NCBI GenBank assembly: GCA_964614585.1
Contig: CAZTLW010000014.1
Location: forward strand, 1 to 28,581
Reading direction: 5' to 3'
Origin: JAHEFX01 sp964614585
Lineage (GTDB): Bacteria > Actinomycetota > Acidimicrobiia > Spongiisociales > JAENVV01
DNA: 28,581 nucleotides
Positions 7,338 through 14,556 of the stretch are shown piece by piece. Positions within the stretch are counted from its first letter, which is position 1. The number at the start of each line of letters is the position of its first letter. The notes below the pieces were generated by a model. The model saw nothing but the letters and a program-made list of their open reading frames with translations, did no database searches and was not told where the DNA came from. A program made the position numbers and the translations under genes.

Positions 7338-8875
7338 CCTCGCCGGTGACCCTCGAGGTGGCGCGCAACCAGTTGGCATCCGTTGCCGATGAGATGGGCC
7401 TCGTGCTGCGGCGCACGGCCTACTCGCCGAACATCAAGGAGCGAGCGGACTGCTCGGCGGCGGTGTTCGACGCCGCCGGCGAGATGCTCGCCCAGGCCGA
7501 GCACATCCCGGTGCACCTCGGGTCGATGCCCGAGTCGGTGGCGGCGGTGCTGGACGCCTTCGGCCACGACCTCGACCCGACCGCCCAGTACGCGGTCAAC
7601 GACCCCTTCGCCGGTGGCACCCACCTCAACGACCTCACCCTCGTCCGCCCCGTCGCCCACGGCGGGAAGCGCATCGGTTTCGTGGCCAACCGCGCCCACC
7701 ACGCCGACGTCGGGGGCGAGGCCCCGGGGTCGATGCCCGCCCATGCCACCACCGTCGACCAGGAGGGTCACCGGGTGCCCCCCACGCTGGCGGTCCGCGA
7801 CGGCCGGTGGGAGCCCGGGTTCCTCGAGCCGTTCCTCGCCGCCACCCGCACCCCCGCCGAGCGTCGCGGCGACCTGTCTGCCCAGCTCGGTGCCAACGAG
7901 ATCGGTGCCCGACGACTGGCCGAGCTCGTCGAACGCGAGGGCCGGGATCGGTTCGCCCGGGTCACGATCGCCCTGCTCGACTATGGCGAGCGTCGCATGC
8001 GGGCCGCCCTCGAGTCGCTGGAGGACGGCCGCCACACCTTCTCCGACGTCATGGAGTTCGGCGACGAGCTGCTGGCGGTCCGGGTGGCGGTGACCGTCGA
8101 CGGGGGGTCGCTCGAGGCCGACTTCTCGGGGACGGCCGACCAGGTGGCGGCCAACTTCAACGCCCCCGAGGCCGTGACCCGCTCCGCCCTGTACTACGCG
8201 GTGCGGGTGGCCACCGACCCGACGATCCCTGCCAACGGGGGGTGCTATCGGCCGATCTCGCTCGTCACGACGCCGGGCTCGCTCGTGTCGGCCCTGCCCC
8301 CGGTGGCGGTCGCCGCCGGCAACGTCGAGACGAGCCAGCGGGTCGCCGACGTCGTCCTCGGCGCCCTCGCCCCGGTGGCGGGCGACCGGGTGCCGGCTGC
8401 CTCCCAGGGCACCATGAACAACGTGCTCGTCGGCAATGACCGGTTCGCCTACTACGAGACGGTGGGCGGGGGCCAGGGGGCCCGTCGGGGCCGGGATGGG
8501 CAGTCGGGCATCCAGACCGGCATGACCAACACGAAGAACACCCCCATCGAGTCGCTCGAGGCCCACTATCCGTTCGTGGTCCGTCGTTACGAGCTGCGCT
8601 CGGGGTCGGGCGGTGCGGGTCGCTGGCGTGGGGGTGATGGCATCGAGCGGGAGCTCGAGTTCACCGAGGCGGCCACCCTCTCGCTCATGGGCGAGCGCCG
8701 CCGCGTGGGTCCCTGGGGGCTCGACGGCGGTGGTGTCGGGGCGACGGGGGAGGACTGGCTCATCCGCCCGGGTCGGGCGCCCGAGCGGCTCCCCGGCAAG
8801 GTCACGCTCGAGGTCTCGCCCGGTGACCGGCTCGTGGTGCGTACCCCCGGTGGGGGTGGGCTGGGTCGTCCCTAG
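7334..8875 (+). CDS. hyuB: Hydantoinase/oxoprolinase family protein, subunit B
   Basis: A 513-residue HyuB-type subunit, partner of the preceding HyuA. The N-terminal sequence VTLEVARNQLASVADEMGLV with the following RRTAYSPNIKERADCSAAVF is diagnostic for the family. So are AQAEHIPVHLGSMPESV, NDPFAGGTHLNDLTL, and the C-terminal glycine-rich segment RSGSGGAGRWRGGDGIERE. Its length matches stand-alone HyuB subunits rather than the fused 5-oxoprolinase. GTG 7334 forms a GTGA overlap with the hyuA stop; a second in-frame GTG lies one codon earlier (7331), and I prefer 7334 because the 4-bp overlap recurs at other gene pairs here. The stop overlaps that of the convergent NUDIX gene within CTAG. Confidence 0.93.
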   Translation: MTSPVTLEVARNQLASVADEMGLVLRRTAYSPNIKERADCSAAVFDAAGEMLAQAEHIPVHLGSMPESVAAVLDAFGHDLDPTAQYAVNDPFAGGTHLNDLTLVRPVAHGGKRIGFVANRAHHADVGGEAPGSMPAHATTVDQEGHRVPPTLAVRDGRWEPGFLEPFLAATRTPAERRGDLSAQLGANEIGARRLAELVEREGRDRFARVTIALLDYGERRMRAALESLEDGRHTFSDVMEFGDELLAVRVAVTVDGGSLEADFSGTADQVAANFNAPEAVTRSALYYAVRVATDPTIPANGGCYRPISLVTTPGSLVSALPPVAVAAGNVETSQRVADVVLGALAPVAGDRVPAASQGTMNNVLVGNDRFAYYETVGGGQGARRGRDGQSGIQTGMTNTKNTPIESLEAHYPFVVRRYELRSGSGGAGRWRGGDGIERELEFTEAATLSLMGERRRVGPWGLDGGGVGATGEDWLIRPGRAPERLPGKVTLEVSPGDRLVVRTPGGGGLGRP

Positions 8876-9642
8876 GCCCGGCGGATTCGGATCGGCTCGA
8901 AGGTCGGGTGGGTGACCCAGACCGACCCGTCGTCGTCCTGGCGGATGACCGGCAGGATCGGCTCCGGCGCCGTCGGCCCACCGGCGGCGGCGACCGCGTC
9001 GGCCGCCCGGTCGAAGGCCGCGAGGGCCGCGAGGTTGCGGCGGGTCGGCGGGACCATGAACACCTCCCCGGCCTCGGCGGCCGCCAGCGCGTCGGCCGGC
9101 CTCGCCCACACCGAGTCGGTCATCTCGACGTCGTCGTGGTCGGCGTCCTGGGTCGTGGGCGCCTCCACCGCGAAGAACCACGTGTCGAATCGCCGCGGCT
9201 CGACCACCGGCGTGACCCACCGGGAGGTGAGGGCGAGCGGGTCGGTGGCGAGGACGAGTCCCTGCTCGGCGAGCCACGGACGCCAGTCGTAGCGGTCGGC
9301 TCGGTCGTGGAGGCGGCGGCGCACGGCCGTCGCCGAGGGCCCGGTGACGAACTCGTCGTCGACGAGCACCCCGTTCCGGGTCGCCAACAGCACACCGGCC
9401 TCCTCGAAGAGCTCGCGCACCGCCGCCACCCGGAGTGGCAGCAGGTCGGCGTCGGGGTCGTCGACCAACTCGGGCGGCATGCCTCGGTCGGTGTCGTCGA
9501 CCACCCCGCCGGGGAACACGTAGGCGCCGGCCATGAACGCCGCCCCGGCGCCGCGACGCTGGAGGAAGACCTCCGGTCCGTCCGGGGTGTCCCGGAGCAG
9601 GATCACGGTGGCCGCATCGAGGGCGGGGGCGGGCTCGGCCAT
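8872..9642 (-). CDS. NUDIX hydrolase, NUDT19-like
   Basis: A 256-residue NUDIX hydrolase. The Nudix box is split: GG at 45-46 is followed, after an insert of about 25 residues with DDPDAD, by RELFEEAG (76-83), which carries the metal-binding glutamates. This inserted form is typical of the NUDT19/CoA-diphosphatase-like group rather than of MutT. The N-terminal strand ATVILLRDTPDGPEVFLQRR is also family-like. The substrate is probably a nucleoside diphosphate derivative or an acyl-CoA, cut to release a phosphate-containing half; this is inference. ATG 9642 has minus-strand TAGCGT 6 nt upstream. The gene is divergent from the glutamine amidotransferase gene and convergent with hyuB, sharing a 4-bp stop overlap. 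Confidence 0.87.
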   Translation of the reverse strand: MAEPAPALDAATVILLRDTPDGPEVFLQRRGAGAAFMAGAYVFPGGVVDDTDRGMPPELVDDPDADLLPLRVAAVRELFEEAGVLLATRNGVLVDDEFVTGPSATAVRRRLHDRADRYDWRPWLAEQGLVLATDPLALTSRWVTPVVEPRRFDTWFFAVEAPTTQDADHDDVEMTDSVWARPADALAAAEAGEVFMVPPTRRNLAALAAFDRAADAVAAAGGPTAPEPILPVIRQDDDGSVWVTHPTFEPIRIRRA

Positions 9643-9648
9643 GGGGCC

Positions 9649-9654
9649 ACGCTA
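9649..9654 (-). promoter_or_regulatory. Candidate -10 element of the NUDIX gene
   Basis: Minus-strand TAGCGT ends 6 nt before ATG 9642, fitting a leaderless transcript. Confidence 0.5.
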
Positions 9655-9686
9655 CGCCGTGGCCCGGACTTGCCAGACTGGGGTGG

Positions 9687-10406
9687 GTGATCGCGGTCTG
9701 CCATCCCGACACCGTCTGCCCGCCGGGTCACCTCGCCGAGGTGCTCGCCGAGGCCGACGTCCCATGGGGCTCCGTGCGATTCCACGCCGGCGACGCCCTC
9801 CCTGCCGACCCGGAGGCCGTGGTGGTGCTCGGTGGTCGCATGGGTGCCTACGACGTCGCCGACCACCCGTGGATACCGGTGGTCGAGGCGTGGCTCGCCG
9901 GGCTCGTCGACCGGGACGTGCCCGTGTTGGGCATCTGCCTCGGCGCCCAGCTCCTCGCCGAGGCCCTCGGAGGGAGGGTGCGGCGGGCGGATCGTCCCGA
10001 GGTCGGACTGCGTGACCTCGAGGTCGTCGCCGACGATCCGCTGGCGGCGTGGTTGGACGGTCCCTGGGTGCTCATGCATCGGGACGTGTTCACGCCCCCG
10101 CCGGGTGCCACGCTCGTGGCGCGCACCGCCCATCCGGCCTGCTTTCGGATCGGGTCGGCGTTCGCCCTCCAGCCCCACCCCGAAGCGCCTGCCGCCACCG
10201 TGGCCGGTTGGCTGGCCGAGGCGACCGAGGTGGTGGCCGACTCCGGCGTGGATGCCACCGCGATGACGGCCCGGCTGGCGGCGGAGTCGGCGGATCTCGC
10301 CGAGCGCGGCCGGGCCCTGCTCGGGGCTTGGCTCGACGAGGCGCTCGGCCGTCCCGATCGGTCCTCGTCGCCACCCGGCTTGCTGCCAAAATCCGAGCCG
10401 TCCTAG
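9687..10406 (+). CDS. Class I glutamine amidotransferase-like protein
   Basis: A 239-residue type 1 glutamine amidotransferase domain protein. The nucleophile elbow is GICLGAQ with C84, and the catalytic H164 and E166 stand in LQPHPE; the upstream VVVLGGRMGAYD (46-57) provides the oxyanion strand. It belongs to the stand-alone group often annotated as GMP-synthase-like, which use or imitate glutamine hydrolysis. There is no synthetase domain, and guaA is not in this window, so I do not call it GuaA. GTG 9687 opens the domain directly at its first strand (IAVCHPD). The weak hexamer CAGACT lies 7 nt upstream. It is followed after 12 bp by the LCP gene; that gene seems to have its own promoter at the end of this one. 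Confidence 0.82.
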   Translation: MIAVCHPDTVCPPGHLAEVLAEADVPWGSVRFHAGDALPADPEAVVVLGGRMGAYDVADHPWIPVVEAWLAGLVDRDVPVLGICLGAQLLAEALGGRVRRADRPEVGLRDLEVVADDPLAAWLDGPWVLMHRDVFTPPPGATLVARTAHPACFRIGSAFALQPHPEAPAATVAGWLAEATEVVADSGVDATAMTARLAAESADLAERGRALLGAWLDEALGRPDRSSSPPGLLPKSEPS

Positions 10407-10409
10407 CCT
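10380..10409 (+). promoter_or_regulatory. Candidate promoter of the LCP gene
   Basis: TTGCTG (10380-10385) and TAGCCT (10404-10409) are spaced by 18 bp. The -10 ends 9 nt before GTG 10419 and there is no Shine-Dalgarno sequence between, so the mRNA is probably leaderless. The promoter lies within the last codons of the amidotransferase gene. Confidence 0.55.
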
Positions 10410-10418
10410 TCTTACTTC

Positions 10419-11549
10419 GTGAGGGGATTTCTCAGCAACAGGGGGACCTGGATCGCGGTCGCCGTCATCGTCCTCGTCGGGGTCACCGGCGCGGTGGCCT
10501 GGTCGTCGCTGTCGTCCGAGGACTACGACCCCGGGTCGGCGTCGTCGGCCATCGAGGCGATCCCCGACGAGGTGCGCACCAGCATCGCCGCCGACATCGA
10601 GGCCTCCGAGAGCGCCGAGGCCACGATCCCCGACGAGGTGGAGGAGGACCCGCTCGAGCCGTTCGCCACCCCGTCCACCGAGAACCCATTCACGGTCTCG
10701 CCCCCGCTCCCCGACGACCTGTACGAGTCGTACCTCCTCATCGGCACCGACGAGTCCGGCCTTCGGGCCGACGTCATCATCGACGTCCTCATCCCCGCCG
10801 ATGGTGGCGACCCGGTGCTCGCCTCCATCCCCCGCGACCTGTTCGTCGAGAACCCGTGCACCGAGACCTACACCCGCATCAACGCCACCCTCAACGGCTG
10901 CGGTGACTTCCTCGAAGGTCCGGCGCTCCTGTCGTTGGCCGTGCAGCGGTTCACGGGGATCGAGGTGGATGCGTTCGCGATCGTCGACTTCGACGGGTTC
11001 GAGGAGATCGTCGACTCCGTGGGCGGCGTCGAGGTCTGCTTCGAGTACCCCACCCGCGACCGCGATGCCGAGCTCGACGTGCCGGCGGGCTGTCAGGTGC
11101 TCGACGGTGAGACGGCGTTGGCGTGGGCCCGGTCCCGCAAGACGCTCGAGTTCCGCGACGGCGGGTGGCGCGGCACGGGCGCCGACGACTTCTCGCGCCA
11201 GGCCCACCAGCAGGAACTGCTCTTCGCCCTTGCCGACCGGGTGGCGTCGTTCGGGTCGATCGGCCGACTGAGCCAACTCGCCCAGGCGACCTCCGACGCG
11301 GTGCGGCTCTCCGACGGGTTCGGGATCACCAACGCGGTGTCGACGGTCTGGGAGTACCGGAATCTCGAACCCGCCGACGTGGCGCGGGTGTCCCTCGAGA
11401 CGAAGCCGTTCGTGACCTCGTACGGGGCCTATGTCCTCGAGCCCACCCGGTACTTCAACGAGTTGCTCGCCGAGATCCACCCGTTCGCACTCCGCGAGGT
11501 GATCTCGGTCGAGGCCGTCGACGACGTCGACGACGTCGACGGGGGCTAA
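10419..11549 (+). CDS. LytR-CpsA-Psr (LCP) family protein
   Basis: A 376-residue membrane-anchored LCP protein. Enzymes of this family move lipid-linked polymers (teichoic acid, arabinogalactan or capsule) onto peptidoglycan. It has one membrane span (about 11-29), an acidic linker (33-95) and the extracellular LCP domain. Typical residues are R116/D118 in LRADVI, R139-D140 in IPRDL, N155 in RINATLNG, the GETALAWARSRKT segment with R238 and R240, and R260 in DDFSRQAHQQE. Four cysteines (C147, C161, C207, C225) could form two extracellular disulfides. The C-terminus has a short acidic VDD repeat from a GTCGACGAC DNA repeat. GTG 10419 fits the promoter spacing and the basic stretch before the span. 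The TAA stop overlaps the acyl-CoA synthetase stop by 4 bp. Confidence 0.92.
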   Translation: MRGFLSNRGTWIAVAVIVLVGVTGAVAWSSLSSEDYDPGSASSAIEAIPDEVRTSIAADIEASESAEATIPDEVEEDPLEPFATPSTENPFTVSPPLPDDLYESYLLIGTDESGLRADVIIDVLIPADGGDPVLASIPRDLFVENPCTETYTRINATLNGCGDFLEGPALLSLAVQRFTGIEVDAFAIVDFDGFEEIVDSVGGVEVCFEYPTRDRDAELDVPAGCQVLDGETALAWARSRKTLEFRDGGWRGTGADDFSRQAHQQELLFALADRVASFGSIGRLSQLAQATSDAVRLSDGFGITNAVSTVWEYRNLEPADVARVSLETKPFVTSYGAYVLEPTRYFNELLAEIHPFALREVISVEAVDDVDDVDGG

Positions 11550-13087
11550 CCGCCCCGGTACTCGGCGACGAGCAGGCGCTTGAAGAGCTTGCCCGTGGGG
11601 TGGCGGGGCAATTCGTCCCGGAAGGCGACCGACCGGGGGCACTTCAGGCCGGACAGCCGTTCCCGGCAGTAGGCGATGAGCTCGGCCTCGAGGTCCGGGC
11701 CCGCCTCGTCCATCGAGGTCGGCTGGACGATCGCCTTGACCTGCTCGCCCCGTTCGGGGTCCGGCACGCCGATCACCGCCACGTCGGCCACCTTCGGGTG
11801 CAGGGTCAGCACGTTCTCGGCCTCCTGGGGGTAGACGTTGACCCCGCCGACGATGATCGTGTGGGCTCGTCGGTCGGTGAGGTGGAGGAAGCCGTCGGCA
11901 TCGAGGTGGCCGATGTCGCCGAGCGTCGACCAGCCGTTCGGCAGGTGCGCGTCGGCGGTCTTGGCCTCGTCGCCGTGGTAGCGGAAGCGGGGCCCGTCGG
12001 AGAAGTAGACGGTGCCGGTCTCGCCCGGGCCGAGCTCGCGGCCGTCGTCGTCGACGATGTGGACCGTCCCGAGCACCGCCCGGCCCACCGTCCCGGGATG
12101 GGCCAGCCAGTCGTCGGGCGAGGCGTACACGAACCCGTTGCCCTCGGTGCCGGCGTAGTACTCGTGGATGATGGCCCCCCACCAGTCCAGCATCCGCCGT
12201 TTGACCTCGATCGGGCACGGGGCGGCGGCATGGACCGCCACCCGGAGGCTCGAGAGGTCGTGCCGCTCGGCCTCGTCGGGGGGCAGTTTGAGCATGCGTA
12301 CGAACATGGTCGGCACCCACTGGGCGATGGTCACGCGGTGGTGCTCGATCGCCGCCAGTGCCTCGGTGGGGTCGAAGCGTGGCATGACGACGACGGTGCC
12401 GCCGAGTTCGTGGTGGGCGATGCAATAGCGCATCGGGGCGGCGTGGTAGAGGGGCGCCGGTGACAGGTACACGCTGTCGGCGTCGGAGCCGAAGAGTCGC
12501 ACCACCAGCTTCGTGAGGGTGCTCGGCTCCGCCCCGATCGGGTGGCCCGGGAGCGGCGGTTTGACCCCCTTGGGACGACCGGTGGTGCCCGACGAGTAGA
12601 GCATGTCGCTCCCCGTCGGGCGGTCGTCGAGTGGCTCGGCGGACCGGTCGGCGATGGCGTCCTCGAGGGGCTGGTAGCCCGGGGCCTCGCCACCCACGAC
12701 CCAGTGGTGCTCGAGCCGGTCGGGGAGGTGCTCGGCGAGGTCGGCGGCGAGCTCGGGAAGTGCGGCGTCGACCACGAGCGCCGCGGCGCCGCAGTCGTCG
12801 ACGATGTGGGCCACCTCGTGGGGCATGAGCCGGGTGGAGATGGCCGTGTAGTAGAGGCCGGCGTAGCGGGCACCCCACACGACCGGGAGGAACTCGAGGC
12901 GGTTGGTCACCACCAGGGCGACGTGGTCGCCGGGTCCCAGCCCGATCGAGCGGAAGAGCCGTGAGATCCGATTGGCCATGGCCTCGAGCTCGGCGTAGGT
13001 GAGCGAGCCGGACCCGTCCGACATCACGATCGCCGGCTTGTCGGGTGTCACGGCTGCGTGGTGGCCGGGGTGGAAGCGGGCGGTCAC
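11546..13087 (-). CDS. Acyl-CoA synthetase (AMP-dependent, ANL superfamily)
   Basis: A 513-residue adenylate-forming enzyme that activates a carboxylic acid as acyl-AMP and then as acyl-CoA. The ATP-binding P-loop YSSGTTGRPKGV spans 164-175. The YAGTEG motif, the GDIGHLDADGF hinge region and the C-terminal lysine K500 in PTGKLFKR complete the family core. Sequence style resembles the fatty-acid/FadD-type enzymes of actinobacteria, but the acid substrate is not readable. GTG 13087 overlaps the TGA of purB as GTGA, so this gene is translationally coupled to a purine gene, an unusual pairing. A lower copy number of its own signals is evident: no separate promoter hexamer is visible in the overlap. 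Its stop overlaps the LCP stop. Confidence 0.9.
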   Translation of the reverse strand: MTARFHPGHHAAVTPDKPAIVMSDGSGSLTYAELEAMANRISRLFRSIGLGPGDHVALVVTNRLEFLPVVWGARYAGLYYTAISTRLMPHEVAHIVDDCGAAALVVDAALPELAADLAEHLPDRLEHHWVVGGEAPGYQPLEDAIADRSAEPLDDRPTGSDMLYSSGTTGRPKGVKPPLPGHPIGAEPSTLTKLVVRLFGSDADSVYLSPAPLYHAAPMRYCIAHHELGGTVVVMPRFDPTEALAAIEHHRVTIAQWVPTMFVRMLKLPPDEAERHDLSSLRVAVHAAAPCPIEVKRRMLDWWGAIIHEYYAGTEGNGFVYASPDDWLAHPGTVGRAVLGTVHIVDDDGRELGPGETGTVYFSDGPRFRYHGDEAKTADAHLPNGWSTLGDIGHLDADGFLHLTDRRAHTIIVGGVNVYPQEAENVLTLHPKVADVAVIGVPDPERGEQVKAIVQPTSMDEAGPDLEAELIAYCRERLSGLKCPRSVAFRDELPRHPTGKLFKRLLVAEYRGG

Positions 13088-14502
13088 AGGATGTCCCCGG
13101 GGGCGTAGGCGGACGCCTCCGGGAAGCGGCGGGCCAGGTCGGCCACCCGGGCGGTGAAGGCATCGACCTGCTCGGCGGCACGGCCGGTGAAGGACGCCGG
13201 GTCCGCCACGGTGGCGGCGACCGTCGCCTCGTCGAGCGGCAGGTCCGGATCGGCGGCGACCTCGGCGAGGAACGGGTTGTGGCCGTCGGGCGCCTCGCGC
13301 AGGTGCCGGGCGGCGGCGATGGCGTGGCGGCGGAGGGCGGCATGGGCCTGCTCGCGGCCCGCCCCGGCGCGGACGGCGGCGGTGAGTAGACGGGTGGTGG
13401 CGAGGAACGGGAGGTAGGTGTCCAGCTCACGACGGATGACGGCGGGGTAGGCGCCGAACTCGTCGAGCACGGTGAGGAAGGTCTCGAAGGCGCCGTCGGC
13501 GGCGAACGCGGCGTCGGGGAGGACGACCCGTCGCACGACCGAGCACGAGACGTCGCCCTCGTTCCACTGGTTGCCCAGCAGCGACCCGGCCATGACGACG
13601 TGCCCCGACAGGATGGCGACGAACCCCGAGATGCGCTCGGAGCTGCGGGCGTTCATCTTGTGCGGCATCGCCGACGACCCCACCTGGCCCTCGGCGAACC
13701 CCTCGGTGGCGAGATCGGCGCCCGCCATCAGCCGGATGGTGGTGGCCAGGTTGGCCGGCCCCGAGACGAGTTGGGCGAGGGCGGTGACCGCGTCGAAGTC
13801 GAGCGATCGGGGGTAGACCTGGCCGACGCTGGCGGCGACCCGGGCGAAGCCGAGGCGCTCCGCGACCCGGGCCTCGAGCTCGTCCACCCGGTCGGCGGAA
13901 CCGAGCAGGTCGACGAGATCGGCCTGGGTGCCGACCGGGCCCTTCAACCCCCGCAGCGGGTAGCGGCCGAGCAGGTCCTCCACCCGGTCGACGGCGATGA
14001 GGAGCTCCTCGCCGGCGGTGGCGAACCGCTTCCCGAGCGTCGTCGCCTGGGCCGGCACGTTGTGGCTGCGGCCGGCGATGGTGAGGTCCCGGTACTGCTC
14101 GGCCCGGGCGGCGAGGCGGACGAGGGCGGCGACGGCCTTGTCGCGGACCAGGGCGAGGGAGCGTCGGACCTGCACCTGCTCGACGTTCTCGGTGAGGTCG
14201 CGGGAGGTGAGGGCCTTGTGGATGTGCTCGGCGCCCGCCAGGGCGTTGAACTCCTCGATGCGGGCCTTCACGTCGTGGCGGGTCACCCGCTCCCTGGCGG
14301 CGATCGAGTCGAGGTCGACCCGGTCGACGACCGCCCGGTACGCGGCGATGGCGCCGTCGGGGACGGCCACCCCCAGCTCGGCCTGGGCCTCGAGCACCGC
14401 GATCCACAGCTCGCGTTCGGCGACCACCTTCGCCTCCGGCGACCAGAGGTCGGCCATGGCGGGGGAGGCGTATCGCTGGGCGAGGACGTTGGGGATGGCC
14501 AC
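13084..14502 (-). CDS. purB: Adenylosuccinate lyase
   Basis: A 472-residue adenylosuccinate lyase, which removes fumarate from SAICAR in IMP synthesis and from adenylosuccinate in AMP synthesis. The superfamily signature GSSAMPHKMNARSSER runs from 275 to 290 with the catalytic serine in its flexible loop. H147 in GRSHNVPAQATTLGKRF and H76 in TRHDVKAR are the other conserved active-site positions, and LTSRDLTENVEQ (98-109) is typical. GTG 14502 gives the common N-terminus with NVLAQRYASPAMADLWS. TACGCT lies 7 nt upstream on the minus strand, so the mRNA may be leaderless. The gene heads a two-gene operon with the acyl-CoA synthetase and is divergent from the YcaQ-type gene across 54 bp. Confidence 0.96.
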   Translation of the reverse strand: MAIPNVLAQRYASPAMADLWSPEAKVVAERELWIAVLEAQAELGVAVPDGAIAAYRAVVDRVDLDSIAARERVTRHDVKARIEEFNALAGAEHIHKALTSRDLTENVEQVQVRRSLALVRDKAVAALVRLAARAEQYRDLTIAGRSHNVPAQATTLGKRFATAGEELLIAVDRVEDLLGRYPLRGLKGPVGTQADLVDLLGSADRVDELEARVAERLGFARVAASVGQVYPRSLDFDAVTALAQLVSGPANLATTIRLMAGADLATEGFAEGQVGSSAMPHKMNARSSERISGFVAILSGHVVMAGSLLGNQWNEGDVSCSVVRRVVLPDAAFAADGAFETFLTVLDEFGAYPAVIRRELDTYLPFLATTRLLTAAVRAGAGREQAHAALRRHAIAAARHLREAPDGHNPFLAEVAADPDLPLDEATVAATVADPASFTGRAAEQVDAFTARVADLARRFPEASAYAPGDIL

Positions 14503-14509
14503 GGGCGGG

Positions 14510-14530
14510 AGCGTACCGGGGGCCTACGCT
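14510..14530. promoter_or_regulatory. Overlapping divergent promoters of purB and the YcaQ-type gene
   Basis: AGCGTA at 14510-14515 is TACGCT on the minus strand (7 nt before purB GTG 14502). TACGCT at 14525-14530 serves the plus strand. The two -10 hexamers are identical and back-to-back, 9 bp apart, so each promoter's -35 region would lie over the other promoter. RNA polymerase could probably occupy only one at a time. Confidence 0.5.
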
Positions 14531-14544
14531 CCTCGCCGATCCCG

Positions 14545-14550
14545 AGGAGG
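14545..14550 (+). promoter_or_regulatory. Perfect Shine-Dalgarno before an ATC codon
   Basis: AGGAGG stands 6 nt before ATC 14557, the optimal spacing. It is the only strong ribosome site near the conserved N-terminus of the YcaQ-type protein and decides the start I propose. Confidence 0.55.
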
Positions 14551-14556
14551 TCCCCG

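Noticed and set aside
5367..8875. Acetone carboxylase or 5-oxoprolinase
   Set aside because: There is no gamma subunit as in acetone carboxylase, and the two subunits are separate and shorter than a fused 5-oxoprolinase, so only the general hyuA/hyuB call is supported.
9687..10406. GMP synthase (guaA), because purine genes are near
   Set aside because: Only the amidotransferase domain exists; there is no ATP-pyrophosphatase domain, and the gene lies outside the purine cluster.
9603..13430. A 1275-codon open frame on the minus strand
   Set aside because: It runs antisense to the amidotransferase and LCP genes and out of frame through the acyl-CoA synthetase and purB genes; the composition is that of a shadow frame.
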